Shown in pieces: positions 8,270-18,886 of a stretch of 64,000 nucleotides of DNA (position 1 is the stretch's first letter; each line of letters starts with the position of its first letter). The DNA comes from Capsulimonas corticalis. GTDB lineage: Bacteria > Armatimonadota > Armatimonadia > Armatimonadales > Capsulimonadaceae. The position numbers and the translations under genes were made by a program. The stretch lies in assembly GCF_003574315.2 (NCBI RefSeq), contig NZ_AP025739.1, forward strand, positions 5,518,001 through 5,582,000, in the 5' to 3' direction. The notes beneath the pieces are model-generated. The model was not told the origin of the DNA and made no database searches. It saw only the letters and a program-made list of their open reading frames with translations.

Positions 8270-10264
8270 ATGACAACGTACATATTGAGGAAGAAAGCGC
8301 TACGATTTCGGTTTATTGCAATATTTGCAATATTACTAATTGCCGCCGTGAGCCTTTTCTGTTCGCCCTCCGCCCGCGCGCAGAATCCATCGGACACCGC
8401 CTACAACGCATGGATATCAAATTTCCTGGTCCAAAGCGGCGGCCAGACTTATTTCGCCAGCACTTTGACCGGCTCCGGCCGCAACAGCGCGGCTTATATG
8501 TGGGGATCGGCGCTGGACACCCTCATCGTCATGGACACCTACGACCGCACGCATAACCCTGCACTGGTCACGCTCGTCAACAGCCTGCTCAACTCCTTCG
8601 TCTACTATAACGGCTCGGATTGGTCGTGGGACACCTGGAACGACGATGTGGGCTGGGCAACAATCGCCTTCGTTCGCGGCTACCAGATGACCGGCAACAG
8701 CGCCTTCCTGACCGATGCGGCCAATAACTGGAACATGGCCTATAATCGCGGCTGGGATAATACGTTCGGCGGCGGGGTTTGGGAGGAGCAGTCCGGAAAA
8801 CACTCCAAGGCGGCCCTATCCAACGATTCCCTCATTATCGCCGGCTGCGCCCTGTACGAAGTGACAGGAGATTCCAACTATCTGACCAAGTGCCAGAATA
8901 TGTATTCGTGGGTGCGCGCAAATCTCTTCAACTCCACGAACGCAAACAATTCCCTGGGCGCGCCTGGGCAGGTCAATGAAGCCATCGCCACCGACAACGG
9001 GCAAACGCTGCAATCGAGCGACAATGTCTACAACAGTGGATCGTTTCTCGAAAGCGCCGAGTATCTTTATCGTCTCACCGGAACCGCACAGTATTACAAT
9101 GACGCGGTGCTGGCGGCCAACCATGTCGTCAATAACAACACCATCCTGCACAACAGCGCCGAATATGGGGGCAACCAGTGGGCCTATTGGTTCTGCAAGG
9201 GCCTCAGCGATCTTTGCAGCGACAATAATCTCTGGCCGACTTACTACAACTGGATGCTCAGCAACGCGCAGGCCGCGTGGAACACTCGCAATCCCAGCAC
9301 CAATCTGACCTGGAACGATTGGACGACCGTGTCGAACGAAGACCAGACAAAGACCGAGGCGCTGGAATGTTCGAGCGGCGTGGCGATCTGGCAATTCCTC
9401 GCCCTGCCCCCGCAGTTCATGCTCATCAACAAGAACAGCGGCAAGGCGCTGGATTTGATCGGCGGCAATATCACCAACGGCGCGGTGATCAACCAGTGGA
9501 GCGCGGATTCCGGCAGCAGAAATCAGCGCTGGCTGATTGTCCCCAACGAAGCCGGCAATCACTTCAAGCTTCTCTCCGCGATCACTCGGAAGTCCGCCTG
9601 TATCGATCTGGACTCGACCTCCACCGGCGCACAGCTCCATGACTGGGCCTACACGGGTAATAACCCGGCCCAGCAGTTCGACCTCGTAGACGCCGGCAAC
9701 GGCTGGTGCAAGCTCAAAAACGTCCACAGCGGCCTCATCTTAGAAGTCGCGAGCTCCTCGACGGCCGACAACGCCAAGGTGCAGCAGAATACGGACGCAG
9801 GCGCGGCTAACCAACTCTGGCGGCTTCAGCCCATAGGCAATTACTACATCCGCGCCAGCAGCGGCCGTTATATCTGCATCCAGGGCGCCGGCAGTTCAGA
9901 TGGCAGCGCGATCATCCAGTACGATTGGCAGACGAATCCCTGGTTCAAATGGCAATTCACCAGCGAAGGCAATGGCTGGTATGGCCTTTTCAGTTTGAAC
10001 GCTACCACGAAGGTCGCCTGCATCGATGGCCCCAACAGCAATCTGGGAGACGACATCCATCTCTGGACGTACAACCCCAGCAATGCCGGCGATCAAAAAC
10101 TGCGCATCGCGCCGCAGGTCAACGGCAACTTCAAATTCTATTGGAATTACGATGGGCTTACCTGGGACATCCCCGGCGGCCAGACCGCCAACAACATTCC
10201 CTTAGAACAATATACCGACGTCAACAACGCCTGGCAGCAGTTCCTGCTGGAGCGCGCGCCGTAG
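8270..10264 (+). CDS. Secreted GH76 alpha-1,6-mannanase with ricin-type lectin domains
   Basis: 664 residues. The start at 8270 has AAGGGGAG upstream and gives a Sec signal peptide (basic RKKALRFRF, hydrophobic core, SARAQ). Residues 40-380 form an (alpha/alpha)6 barrel with the GH76 catalytic pair in WDTWNDDVGWA (D125, D126). From about residue 383 to the end run two ricin B/beta-trefoil lectin modules with QxW-type repeats (NQRW, NQLW, WQQF). GH76 enzymes cleave alpha-1,6-mannan backbones such as yeast cell-wall mannan; the lectin part should bind the polysaccharide. Exported. The next gene encodes a GH92 alpha-mannosidase, which supports mannan as substrate. Confidence 0.88.
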   Translation: MTTYILRKKALRFRFIAIFAILLIAAVSLFCSPSARAQNPSDTAYNAWISNFLVQSGGQTYFASTLTGSGRNSAAYMWGSALDTLIVMDTYDRTHNPALVTLVNSLLNSFVYYNGSDWSWDTWNDDVGWATIAFVRGYQMTGNSAFLTDAANNWNMAYNRGWDNTFGGGVWEEQSGKHSKAALSNDSLIIAGCALYEVTGDSNYLTKCQNMYSWVRANLFNSTNANNSLGAPGQVNEAIATDNGQTLQSSDNVYNSGSFLESAEYLYRLTGTAQYYNDAVLAANHVVNNNTILHNSAEYGGNQWAYWFCKGLSDLCSDNNLWPTYYNWMLSNAQAAWNTRNPSTNLTWNDWTTVSNEDQTKTEALECSSGVAIWQFLALPPQFMLINKNSGKALDLIGGNITNGAVINQWSADSGSRNQRWLIVPNEAGNHFKLLSAITRKSACIDLDSTSTGAQLHDWAYTGNNPAQQFDLVDAGNGWCKLKNVHSGLILEVASSSTADNAKVQQNTDAGAANQLWRLQPIGNYYIRASSGRYICIQGAGSSDGSAIIQYDWQTNPWFKWQFTSEGNGWYGLFSLNATTKVACIDGPNSNLGDDIHLWTYNPSNAGDQKLRIAPQVNGNFKFYWNYDGLTWDIPGGQTANNIPLEQYTDVNNAWQQFLLERAP

Positions 10265-10273
10265 GGATGTGTT

Positions 10274-10303
10274 CGCGCCTCCTCGGTTTCCTGAGGAGGC
10301 GCG
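10274..10303 (+). terminator. Intercistronic hairpin between GH76 and GH92 genes
   Basis: CGCGCCTCCTC (10274-10284) pairs perfectly with GAGGAGGCGCG (10293-10303) around an 8-base loop. It lacks a T-tract and sits in a 60-base gap, so it may be a partial terminator or mRNA-stabilising structure rather than a full stop. Confidence 0.5.
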
Positions 10304-10324
10304 GCAATCTGCTGGAGAGTTCAA

Positions 10325-13252
10325 ATGCGTCAATATCATCTTTTCCCACTATCAGCGCTGATCGCGGGAGCGAGCCTGGGGATCTCCCTGCCGCTGCATG
10401 CGTACACGCTGCAAAATCTTACGCCATATGTGCTGCCCTTCTGCGGTACGCAAAACGGCGGCAATACATTTCCCGGCGCCGTCACTCCCTTTGGCATGAT
10501 GCAATGGAGTCCGGACACGCCGAGCGGCATTCAGGGCGGTTCGGAGCCCGGCGGATATCTCTACACCGACAATAAAATCTGCGGCTTCAGCTTCAATCAT
10601 GTCAGCGGCGGGGGCGGCTTTTACGGAAGCGATCTGGGCTTCACGCCGATCGTCGGCAATTTGACCAGTTCGCCGGTCACCAGCAGCAGCCCGACGGGGT
10701 ATCTCACATACGCCTCCACAATCGCCGGCGTCCCGTTTGTCGGCCCGGGTTATTACTCCGTCCAGCTCACGAATGGGATCGAAACGGAACTGACGGCTTC
10801 GACGCGCACCGGATTCGGACGCTTCACTTATCCCTCGGGCAATGCGGCCACGATGCTCATCAACGCAGGCAGCGGAGCGTCCATTATCGACGCCTCAATC
10901 CAGATCAATCCGGGCGGCAATGAAGTGAGCGGATGGACGACCGGCTTCGGGTTTCTGGGCTCAGGACAAAACCATCGCTTGTATTTTGATGTCGTCTTCG
11001 ATCACTCATTCAGCGCCTATGGAACATGGAACGGCTCCAGTCTCTCCGGAAACTCGACGAGCGTGTCGGGGTCAAAGAGCGGCGCCTATTTGACGTTCAA
11101 TGGCGGCGGGACCGTGCTGGCGCGCAGCGCCGTTTCGTGGGTGAGCGTGGCGAACGCCAAAGCCAATCTCAATACGGAAAGCCCCGCATCCACGTTCAAC
11201 AACTCTGGATTCGACGCCATGCATAGCGCGGCGAACAACACCTGGAACGGTTATCTCAACAAGATCCAGGTCAGCGGCGGAACCTCGGCGGATACGCAAA
11301 CCTTTTACTCCGCGCTCTACCATTCGCTGCTGGCCCCCAGCGTCGTCAGCGATGTCAACAATCAATATATGGGCTTTGACGGACAGGTTCGGACGACCTC
11401 CGGATTCACCAAGTATGAATACTTCTCCGGCTGGGATATCTATCGCAATGAATGCCAGCTCATCGCGATGATCGACCCGGCGCGCGCAAGCGACATGGCG
11501 CAATCGCTGGTGCAGGACGCATCCGATTGCGGAGCGATGCCGCGCTGGAGCATTCCCACCGGCGACACTGGCACGATGATCGGCGATCCCGCCACGCCAA
11601 TCATCGCCGGCATGTATGCGTTTGGCGCCAGAAACTTCAATACCGGGGCGGCGAAAACGGCGATGGCGAAGGCGGCGACCGATCCTTCGACAAAGTCCAG
11701 CAATGGGGTTTACGAACGGGACGCCGAGCGTGATTATTTGAATCTGGGCTACGTTCCCGAGTATCAGATCGGCGGATACGCCCCGATCTCGATGACGCTG
11801 GAGTATTGCAGCGCCGACGCCGCCCTGGCGCGCTTTGCCCAGTTCCTTGGCGACTCCGCCACCTATAATTCGGCGATGAGCCGCGCCCAGAACTGGCGCA
11901 ATCTCTTCAACTCCGGCTCCGGATATTTCCAAATGCGGCAGTCCGATCGCTGGTGGTCGCCGGGCTTCGCCAGCAATGTCTCAACCTATGACAATTACAA
12001 TGCGTTCGCCGAGGGAACCGGCGCCCAGTATGTCTGGATGGTCCCGTTCAACTATAGCGCGCTGATCGGAGCGATGGGAGGCGCCTCAAACGCCGCAAGC
12101 CGCCTGGATAACTTCTTTACGCAAATCAACGATACTAACACATCCGTCACTCAGTACGCCTATATGGGCAATGAACCGTGCTCTGAGACGCCGTATGTTT
12201 ATGACTACCTTGGACAGCCATACAAGTGCTCGAATGTCGTTCGGCGCGTTATGACGCAGCTATACTCATCGGCATCCACGGGCTTGCCTGGCAACGACGA
12301 TCTGGGCCAAACGTCGTCCTGGTATGTCTGGGCGGCGCTCGGGTTTCATCCCGAAGCGCCGGGAGACGATGTTCTTGTGATGAACGGACCCCTTTTTCCA
12401 CAGACGGTGATTCATCTGGCCGGCGGCGATGTGACGATCAATGGCGGCGGCGCGGCGGACAACGCTCCATATATTCAAAGCCTGACGGTCAATGGTCAGA
12501 CGTCAAACTCGCCCTGGACCCGCTTCGCCAATATCTCCAATGGCGCGACGCTGAACTATACGATGGGGACCAATGCGAATACAAGCTGGGGCGCCAGTTC
12601 CTCGTTTGCCCCACCCTCCAATACAGACGGAATGTCGACTCCGGTCACGCAGAACTACTTCTGGGGAACCAGTCTGGAGGCGGGCGAATACCAGCCAACG
12701 TGGACAAACTCGGTCGATACAAACTCTCCTGGGGGAAATATCTCCAATGTCGGCCCTATTCTCAGCGGCGGCTCCGGTCCGGAGCTGGGTATCCGAAACG
12801 AGAACAGTCAAAGCGGCTCTTCCGAGTTGATGTATTCCGGCGGCGCATTGGGAGGATCGGCCGTTTACGCCTATCTTAAAGCGTTTGACGTCAGCAGCAA
12901 ATCGATCGTCGTCACCTCCGGGATGCATCTGTCTTACTGGCTATATCCACAGAGCAGCGCCACGTCGGGTCTGGTGTCTGGAAACAACAGCGCCCATGTT
13001 GCGGTAGACCTGGTGTTTACCGATAACTCCACCTTGCGCGACAGCGGCCTGAACGATCAGCGCGGCGTCCGCCTCCACCCCAATGCGCAAAGCGGGTCGC
13101 TGGCGCTGGATACTTGGAACTACGTCTCCGTCGATTTGACTCCGCTGGCGGGGAAGGCGGTCAATCGCATCGACTTCGGCTATGACAACCCAAACAGCAC
13201 CGGCGGGTATCGTGGTTACATAGACGACATCGCCTTCACAACGACCCACTGA
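10325..13252 (+). CDS. Secreted GH92 alpha-mannosidase
   Basis: 975 residues with an N-terminal Sec signal peptide. The GH92 N-terminal domain opens with GGNTFPGAVTPFGMMQWSPD and GYLYTDNKICGFSFNHVSG. The catalytic domain carries YMGNEPCSETPY with the acid Glu at about residue 617 and STGLPGNDDLGQTSSWYVW with the Asp pair at 658-659. GH92 enzymes are calcium-dependent inverting exo-alpha-mannosidases that trim alpha-1,2/1,3/1,4 side chains from mannans or N-glycans. An extra C-terminal region (about 780-975) looks like a beta-sandwich carbohydrate-binding module. Together with the upstream GH76 it makes a debranching plus backbone-cleaving pair. Confidence 0.93.
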   Translation: MRQYHLFPLSALIAGASLGISLPLHAYTLQNLTPYVLPFCGTQNGGNTFPGAVTPFGMMQWSPDTPSGIQGGSEPGGYLYTDNKICGFSFNHVSGGGGFYGSDLGFTPIVGNLTSSPVTSSSPTGYLTYASTIAGVPFVGPGYYSVQLTNGIETELTASTRTGFGRFTYPSGNAATMLINAGSGASIIDASIQINPGGNEVSGWTTGFGFLGSGQNHRLYFDVVFDHSFSAYGTWNGSSLSGNSTSVSGSKSGAYLTFNGGGTVLARSAVSWVSVANAKANLNTESPASTFNNSGFDAMHSAANNTWNGYLNKIQVSGGTSADTQTFYSALYHSLLAPSVVSDVNNQYMGFDGQVRTTSGFTKYEYFSGWDIYRNECQLIAMIDPARASDMAQSLVQDASDCGAMPRWSIPTGDTGTMIGDPATPIIAGMYAFGARNFNTGAAKTAMAKAATDPSTKSSNGVYERDAERDYLNLGYVPEYQIGGYAPISMTLEYCSADAALARFAQFLGDSATYNSAMSRAQNWRNLFNSGSGYFQMRQSDRWWSPGFASNVSTYDNYNAFAEGTGAQYVWMVPFNYSALIGAMGGASNAASRLDNFFTQINDTNTSVTQYAYMGNEPCSETPYVYDYLGQPYKCSNVVRRVMTQLYSSASTGLPGNDDLGQTSSWYVWAALGFHPEAPGDDVLVMNGPLFPQTVIHLAGGDVTINGGGAADNAPYIQSLTVNGQTSNSPWTRFANISNGATLNYTMGTNANTSWGASSSFAPPSNTDGMSTPVTQNYFWGTSLEAGEYQPTWTNSVDTNSPGGNISNVGPILSGGSGPELGIRNENSQSGSSELMYSGGALGGSAVYAYLKAFDVSSKSIVVTSGMHLSYWLYPQSSATSGLVSGNNSAHVAVDLVFTDNSTLRDSGLNDQRGVRLHPNAQSGSLALDTWNYVSVDLTPLAGKAVNRIDFGYDNPNSTGGYRGYIDDIAFTTTH

Positions 13253-13284
13253 ACTCGTAATTTCCAGAGCCAATTCACCTGCGC

Positions 13285-13324
13285 AAACCCCGTTGGCCCG
13301 TACCGCCGACGGGGTTTCGTTTTT
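13285..13324 (+). terminator. Rho-independent terminator after GH92
   Basis: AAACCCCGT (13285-13293) pairs with ACGGGGTTT (13309-13317), followed by CG and a run of five T. Closes the mannan locus. Confidence 0.75.
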
Positions 13325-13454
13325 CCACGGTCTGAAGAAGCGTGGATCTCTCCAGCGCGGGAAAGTCAATTTGTGTGGTAAGATCATGCAGTTGTGATTG
13401 CGCCGGCGTTCTCCGCCATTCGCTCCCCCGGTAACAAATCCGCGCGTTGGGTGT

Positions 13455-13460
13455 TATAAT
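13455..13460 (+). promoter_or_regulatory. TATAAT box of topA
   Basis: Perfect -10 hexamer about 29 bases before the topA start; the -35 side (TAACAA at 13432) is weak. Confidence 0.5.
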
Positions 13461-13488
13461 AGAGAACGTTGAGGAAAGACGAATTGTA

Positions 13489-15669
13489 ATGGCTAAGAAA
13501 TTAATTATCGTTGAGTCCCCCGCGAAGACAAAGACGCTCAAGGGGTTTCTCGGCGCCGACTATCAGGTTGAGGCGAGCATGGGACACGTGCGCGACCTCC
13601 CAGAGAAAAAGCTGTCGATCGATATCGAGAACGACTTTGCGCCGACTTATGTGATCATTCCAGAACGCAAGGACGTTGTCGCGAAACTGAAGGCCGCTGC
13701 TAAGGGAGCCGATGAAGTCTACCTGGCGAGCGACCCTGACCGCGAAGGCGAAGCCATCTCCTGGCACCTCAAGGAGGCGCTCGGACTGAAGGAGCCCAAG
13801 CGGATCCAGTTCAACGAGATCACCAAGACGGCGGTTCTCGCGGCGCTGCAAAACTATCGCACGATCGATATGGACCGTGTCAACGCCCAGCAGGCGCGGC
13901 GCGAACTGGACCGGATCGTCGGCTACAAGATCAGCCCGCTGCTCTGGCGTAAGGTCAAGAAGGGCCTGAGCGCCGGCCGCGTGCAGTCCGTCGCCGTTCG
14001 TTTGATCACGGACCGTGAGCGCGAGATCCTGGCGTTCAACCCGGTCGAGTACTGGACGATCGGCGCAACGCTGACGCCCGATACGGTGAAGAACAAGTTC
14101 GACGCCAATCTGACTGAGCGCGATAACAAGAAGATCGAGATCCCGGATCAGGCGACGAGCGATAAGATTTTGTCGGACCTCGACGGCGCGGAGTACCGTG
14201 TCAAGAAGGTTAAGAAAAGCGAAAAGCGACGCAACCCGTCGGCTCCGTTCATCACCAGTACGCTCCAGCAGGAAGCCTCGCGGAAGCTCGGCTTCTCGGC
14301 CAAACGGACGATGATGGTGGCGCAGCAGCTTTACGAAGGTTTGGATGTCGCAGGCGAAGGCCATGTGGGTTTGATCACCTACATGCGCACCGACTCCACG
14401 CGGATCGCCGACGAGGCTCAGCAATCGGCGCGCGCCTATATCGTCACGGAGTACGGCGCGGCCTACGCTCCGGCGCAGACCAAACAATATAAGAAGGGCG
14501 GCGCGGCGCAGGACGCGCACGAAGCCATTCGCCCGACGAGCATCGAGCGCGTGCCCGATCAGATCGCCAAGCTCTTGACCGCCGAACAGGCCAAGCTCTA
14601 CAAGCTCATCTGGCAGCGTTTCCTGGCGTCCCAGATGGCGCCCGCTGTGTTCGATGTCGTCACCGTGGACATCTCCGCGCGCAACTATACATTCCGCGCC
14701 ACGGGATCGACCGTCAAGTTCGACGGCTTCCTGCGCGTCTATCGTGAGGGCAAGGACGACCCGAATCAGGTGGATGATGAGGACAAGCAGCCGCTGCCGG
14801 CCCTGTCCGACGATCAGTTGCTGAAGCTGCTCCAAATCCTGCCCAAGCAGCACTTCACCGAGCCGCCGCCGCGTTATACGGAAGCAACGCTCGTGAAGGC
14901 GCTTGAGGAAAAGGGCATCGGACGCCCGAGCACCTACGCCGCGATTATGTCGACGATCATCGACCGGAAATACGTCGAGCTGGAGCAGAAGAAATTCAAG
15001 CCGACCGAGCTGGGAACAACGGTCAACGATCTGCTCGTGAAGCACTTCCCGAGCGTATTGGATATCGCATTCACCGCCGAAATGGAGACCAAGCTCGACG
15101 ACGTGGCCGATGGCAAGGAAGACTGGGTCGCGATGATGCGGTCCTTCTACGGTCCTTTCGCGGAAAGCCTGGAAAAGGCCGGCGAATTGATGGAGAAGGT
15201 CAAAATCGAGCCGAAGCTCGCCGGCATCGACTGCCCGAACTGCGGCAAGCCGATGGTGGTTCGCTCCAGCCGATTTGGCGAATTCGTCGGTTGCTCGGAT
15301 TATCCTGAGTGCAAGACGATCGTGCGGCCGGAGGCCGAAAAGATCGATGTCCCCTGCCCCAAGTGCGGCGGCGAGATCGTTCAGAAACGAAGCCGCAAAG
15401 GCGCGATCTTCTACGGCTGCAAAGAGTACCCGAAGTGCGACTTCGTCGCCTGGGGCAAGCCGACCGGCGAAGACTGCCCGACGTGCGGCTCGCCCGTCGT
15501 GGAAAATACTTATCGTGGCCGCGTCATTGGCGTCAAGTGCCATAACGCCGAGTGCGATTACAAAGAATCAACAAAGAAACCGTCCGAAGAAGCCGGTGAG
15601 AACGATGAAGCGGAGACCGAACCCGCTCCGCAGCGCGAGCTGGCGACGACGGCGCAAGGCAAAGGATAA
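13489..15669 (+). CDS. topA: DNA topoisomerase I (type IA)
   Basis: 726 residues from the ATG at 13489, which has GAGGAAAG upstream and gives the standard start MAKKLIIVESPAKTKTL; a longer reading from 13447 has no support. Domains: Toprim (residues 1-140, with DPDREGEAISWHL), the type IA core with the catalytic Tyr298 in TYMRTDSTR, and three C-terminal zinc ribbons with paired CxxC motifs (starting near residues 582, 624 and 665; the first two end in GCSDYPEC and GCKEYPKC). It relaxes negatively supercoiled DNA through a 5'-phosphotyrosine intermediate. Followed after nine bases by the ASCH gene, probably co-transcribed. Confidence 0.97.
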   Translation: MAKKLIIVESPAKTKTLKGFLGADYQVEASMGHVRDLPEKKLSIDIENDFAPTYVIIPERKDVVAKLKAAAKGADEVYLASDPDREGEAISWHLKEALGLKEPKRIQFNEITKTAVLAALQNYRTIDMDRVNAQQARRELDRIVGYKISPLLWRKVKKGLSAGRVQSVAVRLITDREREILAFNPVEYWTIGATLTPDTVKNKFDANLTERDNKKIEIPDQATSDKILSDLDGAEYRVKKVKKSEKRRNPSAPFITSTLQQEASRKLGFSAKRTMMVAQQLYEGLDVAGEGHVGLITYMRTDSTRIADEAQQSARAYIVTEYGAAYAPAQTKQYKKGGAAQDAHEAIRPTSIERVPDQIAKLLTAEQAKLYKLIWQRFLASQMAPAVFDVVTVDISARNYTFRATGSTVKFDGFLRVYREGKDDPNQVDDEDKQPLPALSDDQLLKLLQILPKQHFTEPPPRYTEATLVKALEEKGIGRPSTYAAIMSTIIDRKYVELEQKKFKPTELGTTVNDLLVKHFPSVLDIAFTAEMETKLDDVADGKEDWVAMMRSFYGPFAESLEKAGELMEKVKIEPKLAGIDCPNCGKPMVVRSSRFGEFVGCSDYPECKTIVRPEAEKIDVPCPKCGGEIVQKRSRKGAIFYGCKEYPKCDFVAWGKPTGEDCPTCGSPVVENTYRGRVIGVKCHNAECDYKESTKKPSEEAGENDEAETEPAPQRELATTAQGKG

Positions 15670-15678
15670 CTCAAGGGG

Positions 15679-16035
15679 ATGTTCGCTCTGAACTTTTACA
15701 CAGATCTTTATGGCGACGCGCTCAAGCGCGGCCGCAAGTCCGCGACGATCCGTCTCGGAGACAAAAGCGCGAAGTACGCAACCGGCCAGATCGTCTGGGT
15801 GACGGTCGGCCAGCGCTTCGCCCGGCGCAAGAAGCTCTTCTGCGCCATTCTGGACGCCGTCGAAGTCAAGGCGGCCAAAGACCTCTCGCCGCGCGACATC
15901 CAGCGTGAGAACCCCGAATTCCACACCACGGAAGACGCCATCACTCTGCTGTCGCGCATCTACGCCCGCGAAGTGAACGAAGACGAGACCGTCACCGTCA
16001 TCTACTTCTCGCCCATCGACGAATACGAACTGTAA
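15679..16035 (+). CDS. ASCH domain protein
   Basis: 118 residues. Contains the ASCH signature KRGRKSATIRLGDKS (G-x-K-x-x-T-x-R) followed by a short beta barrel. ASCH proteins have a PUA-like RNA-binding fold; some are N4-acetylcytidine amidohydrolases, others RNases or of unknown role. The start follows the topA stop by nine bases with AAGGGG directly before the ATG, so it is likely translated from the topA message. Substrate cannot be judged from sequence. Confidence 0.75.
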   Translation: MFALNFYTDLYGDALKRGRKSATIRLGDKSAKYATGQIVWVTVGQRFARRKKLFCAILDAVEVKAAKDLSPRDIQRENPEFHTTEDAITLLSRIYAREVNEDETVTVIYFSPIDEYEL

Positions 16036-16058
16036 TAAGCGTTTCCACCCCACTCTGA

Positions 16059-16089
16059 TATTGACAGGCGGCTCACCCGCCTGTCAATA
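16059..16089 (+). terminator. Hairpin ending the topA-ASCH unit
   Basis: TATTGACAGGCGG (16059-16071) and CCGCCTGTCAATA (16077-16089) form a perfect 13-bp stem with a 5-base loop. The T-tract is poor. Confidence 0.6.
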
Positions 16090-16139
16090 CATTCATTGGT
16101 CGCCATCGATAGCTCCTCCTAATTCCGTAGGAACCCGGC

Positions 16140-16607
16140 ATGTGCCTACAAGTATTTGTCGCCAGCGACGAGCCGCTCCCCCTGATTTCCTATGGACCGG
16201 ATTCTCCCGTGTTTCAGACCGAACTTCTGGACGAGCAAAGCCTACCCGTGGTTCAATATTTCTCCAAACCATACGTGTATTATCTTAGTTCTGTCGGCGG
16301 ATGTCCATGCGGCTTCGGCTATGGCCTCTACGAACTTGAAATTCTTGACGACCCGGACATCCCAGCGGAGATCAAGGCAAACGTTCAGGAAGGATATAAT
16401 GCGTCACGGAGTTCTGTGCAGGCAATGAAGGCTTACTTGCGAATGGCGATACAAACTGGCGAAGCAGAAGTATACGCTTGCTGGATTGGTGATGAAGAGA
16501 TAACTCCAGAAACACGATGCGAAGTCACGCTGGACCATTTCGGCGGTGAGGAATTCCAACTCGTAGAGCGACAGATTTTAACGGTGACGAGAGCGGCGGA
16601 CGAATGA
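16140..16607 (+). CDS. Conserved hypothetical protein with GCPCGFGYG motif
   Basis: 155 residues, TAGGAAC upstream of the ATG. Opens with MCLQVFVASDEPLPLI, then YYLSSVGGCPCGFGYG around residue 60, a helical middle and an acidic end. I recall similar short proteins in many bacteria annotated as hypothetical; the initial MC and the CxC pair are the most conserved features and could bind metal. No signal peptide or membrane segment. Lies alone between the topA terminator and trmFO. Function unknown. Confidence 0.65.
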   Translation: MCLQVFVASDEPLPLISYGPDSPVFQTELLDEQSLPVVQYFSKPYVYYLSSVGGCPCGFGYGLYELEILDDPDIPAEIKANVQEGYNASRSSVQAMKAYLRMAIQTGEAEVYACWIGDEEITPETRCEVTLDHFGGEEFQLVERQILTVTRAADE

Positions 16608-16643
16608 AGAAGAGTGACACCCTCATATTGCGGAGGCGCCGGG

Positions 16644-16649
16644 TATACT
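16644..16649 (+). promoter_or_regulatory. TATACT box immediately before trmFO
   Basis: The box ends six bases before the trmFO ATG, so transcription would start at about the start codon itself. No Shine-Dalgarno is suitably spaced (GGAGG at 16632 is about 20 bases away). The -35 side is weak. Confidence 0.45.
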
Positions 16650-16655
16650 CTCACA

Positions 16656-17973
<1,318 letters not shown>

Positions 17974-17981
<8 letters not shown>

Positions 17982-18885
17982 CACTGCGATCGATGCGTTC
18001 TTAGAATCGCAGGCGAACGTACGCGGCGCCTCCCCCCATACCGTCAAAGCCTACGCCGAAGACCTGCGCCAATTCGCCGAGTACGCGATGGCGCAGGGCT
18101 GCTTCACTCCCGCCCAAGCCGAGCCGCCACTGCTGCGCGCCTACCTCGGCCATCTGCAATCCCTCGGCCTCGCCCGCGCCTCCCGCGCCCGCAAAACCGC
18201 CGCGCTTCGCTCCTTCTTCGGCTACCTGACCATGCAGGGCGTCCTCGCGCAGTCTCCGACCACCGGCCTGCGCACCGTGAAACTCGACCGGCGTCTCCCG
18301 AAGTTCCTGCGCACCGACGAGATCGAAAAGCTGCTCACATCCCCCGCGCAAAACCCGCTCGGCCTGCGCGACCGCGCCCTGCTGGAGATGCTCTACGCCA
18401 GCGGCATGCGCGCTGGAGAGCTAGTCATCTTGAATGTTGGGGATGTGGACTTCGACGAAGCCATTGTCCGTGTCGTAGGAAAAGGCGATAAAGAGCGCGT
18501 CACCCTGCTTGGCCGCGAAGCCCTTCAAGCTCTCACAATCTATCTCGCCACTAGCCGTCCCACACTCATCGAGCACGCCAAAGACGACGGCGCCCTCTTC
18601 GTCAACCGCTACGGCGGCCGCCTCTCCGACCGAGGCGTGCGCAAACTCTTTGACAAATACTGCGCCGCGGCATCCTCCACCCTCAAGATTACGCCACACG
18701 TCCTGCGGCACACCTTCGCCACGCATCTGCTCAACAACGGAGCCGATCTGCGACTGGTTCAAGAGCTGCTCGGGCACACAAGCCTGGCGACAACACAGAT
18801 GTACACGCACGTCACCACCGAACGATTGCAGGAAGTCCACCGCGCCGCGCACCCGCGCGCGAAAGGCGTCCCCAACGGCGACTGA
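17974..18885 (+). CDS. xerC: Tyrosine recombinase XerC/XerD
   Basis: 303 residues from a GTG start overlapping the end of trmFO. N-terminal SAM-like DNA-binding domain (residues 1-90) and C-terminal catalytic domain with the full R-K-H-R-H-Y set: R146 in ASGMRAGEL, Lys in GKGDKER, H242 and R245 in HVLRHTFA, His in LLGHTS and Y277 in TQMYTHV. It should resolve chromosome dimers at dif. The operon position next to trmFO and topA resembles the codV (xerC) locus of Bacillus, hence the symbol, but C and D cannot be told apart securely. Confidence 0.9.
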
Positions 18886-18886
18886 G

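Noticed and set aside
13501-15543. 680-residue open frame on the minus strand
   Set aside because: Exactly antisense to topA, composition of a reverse-complement shadow, no motif and no ribosome site.
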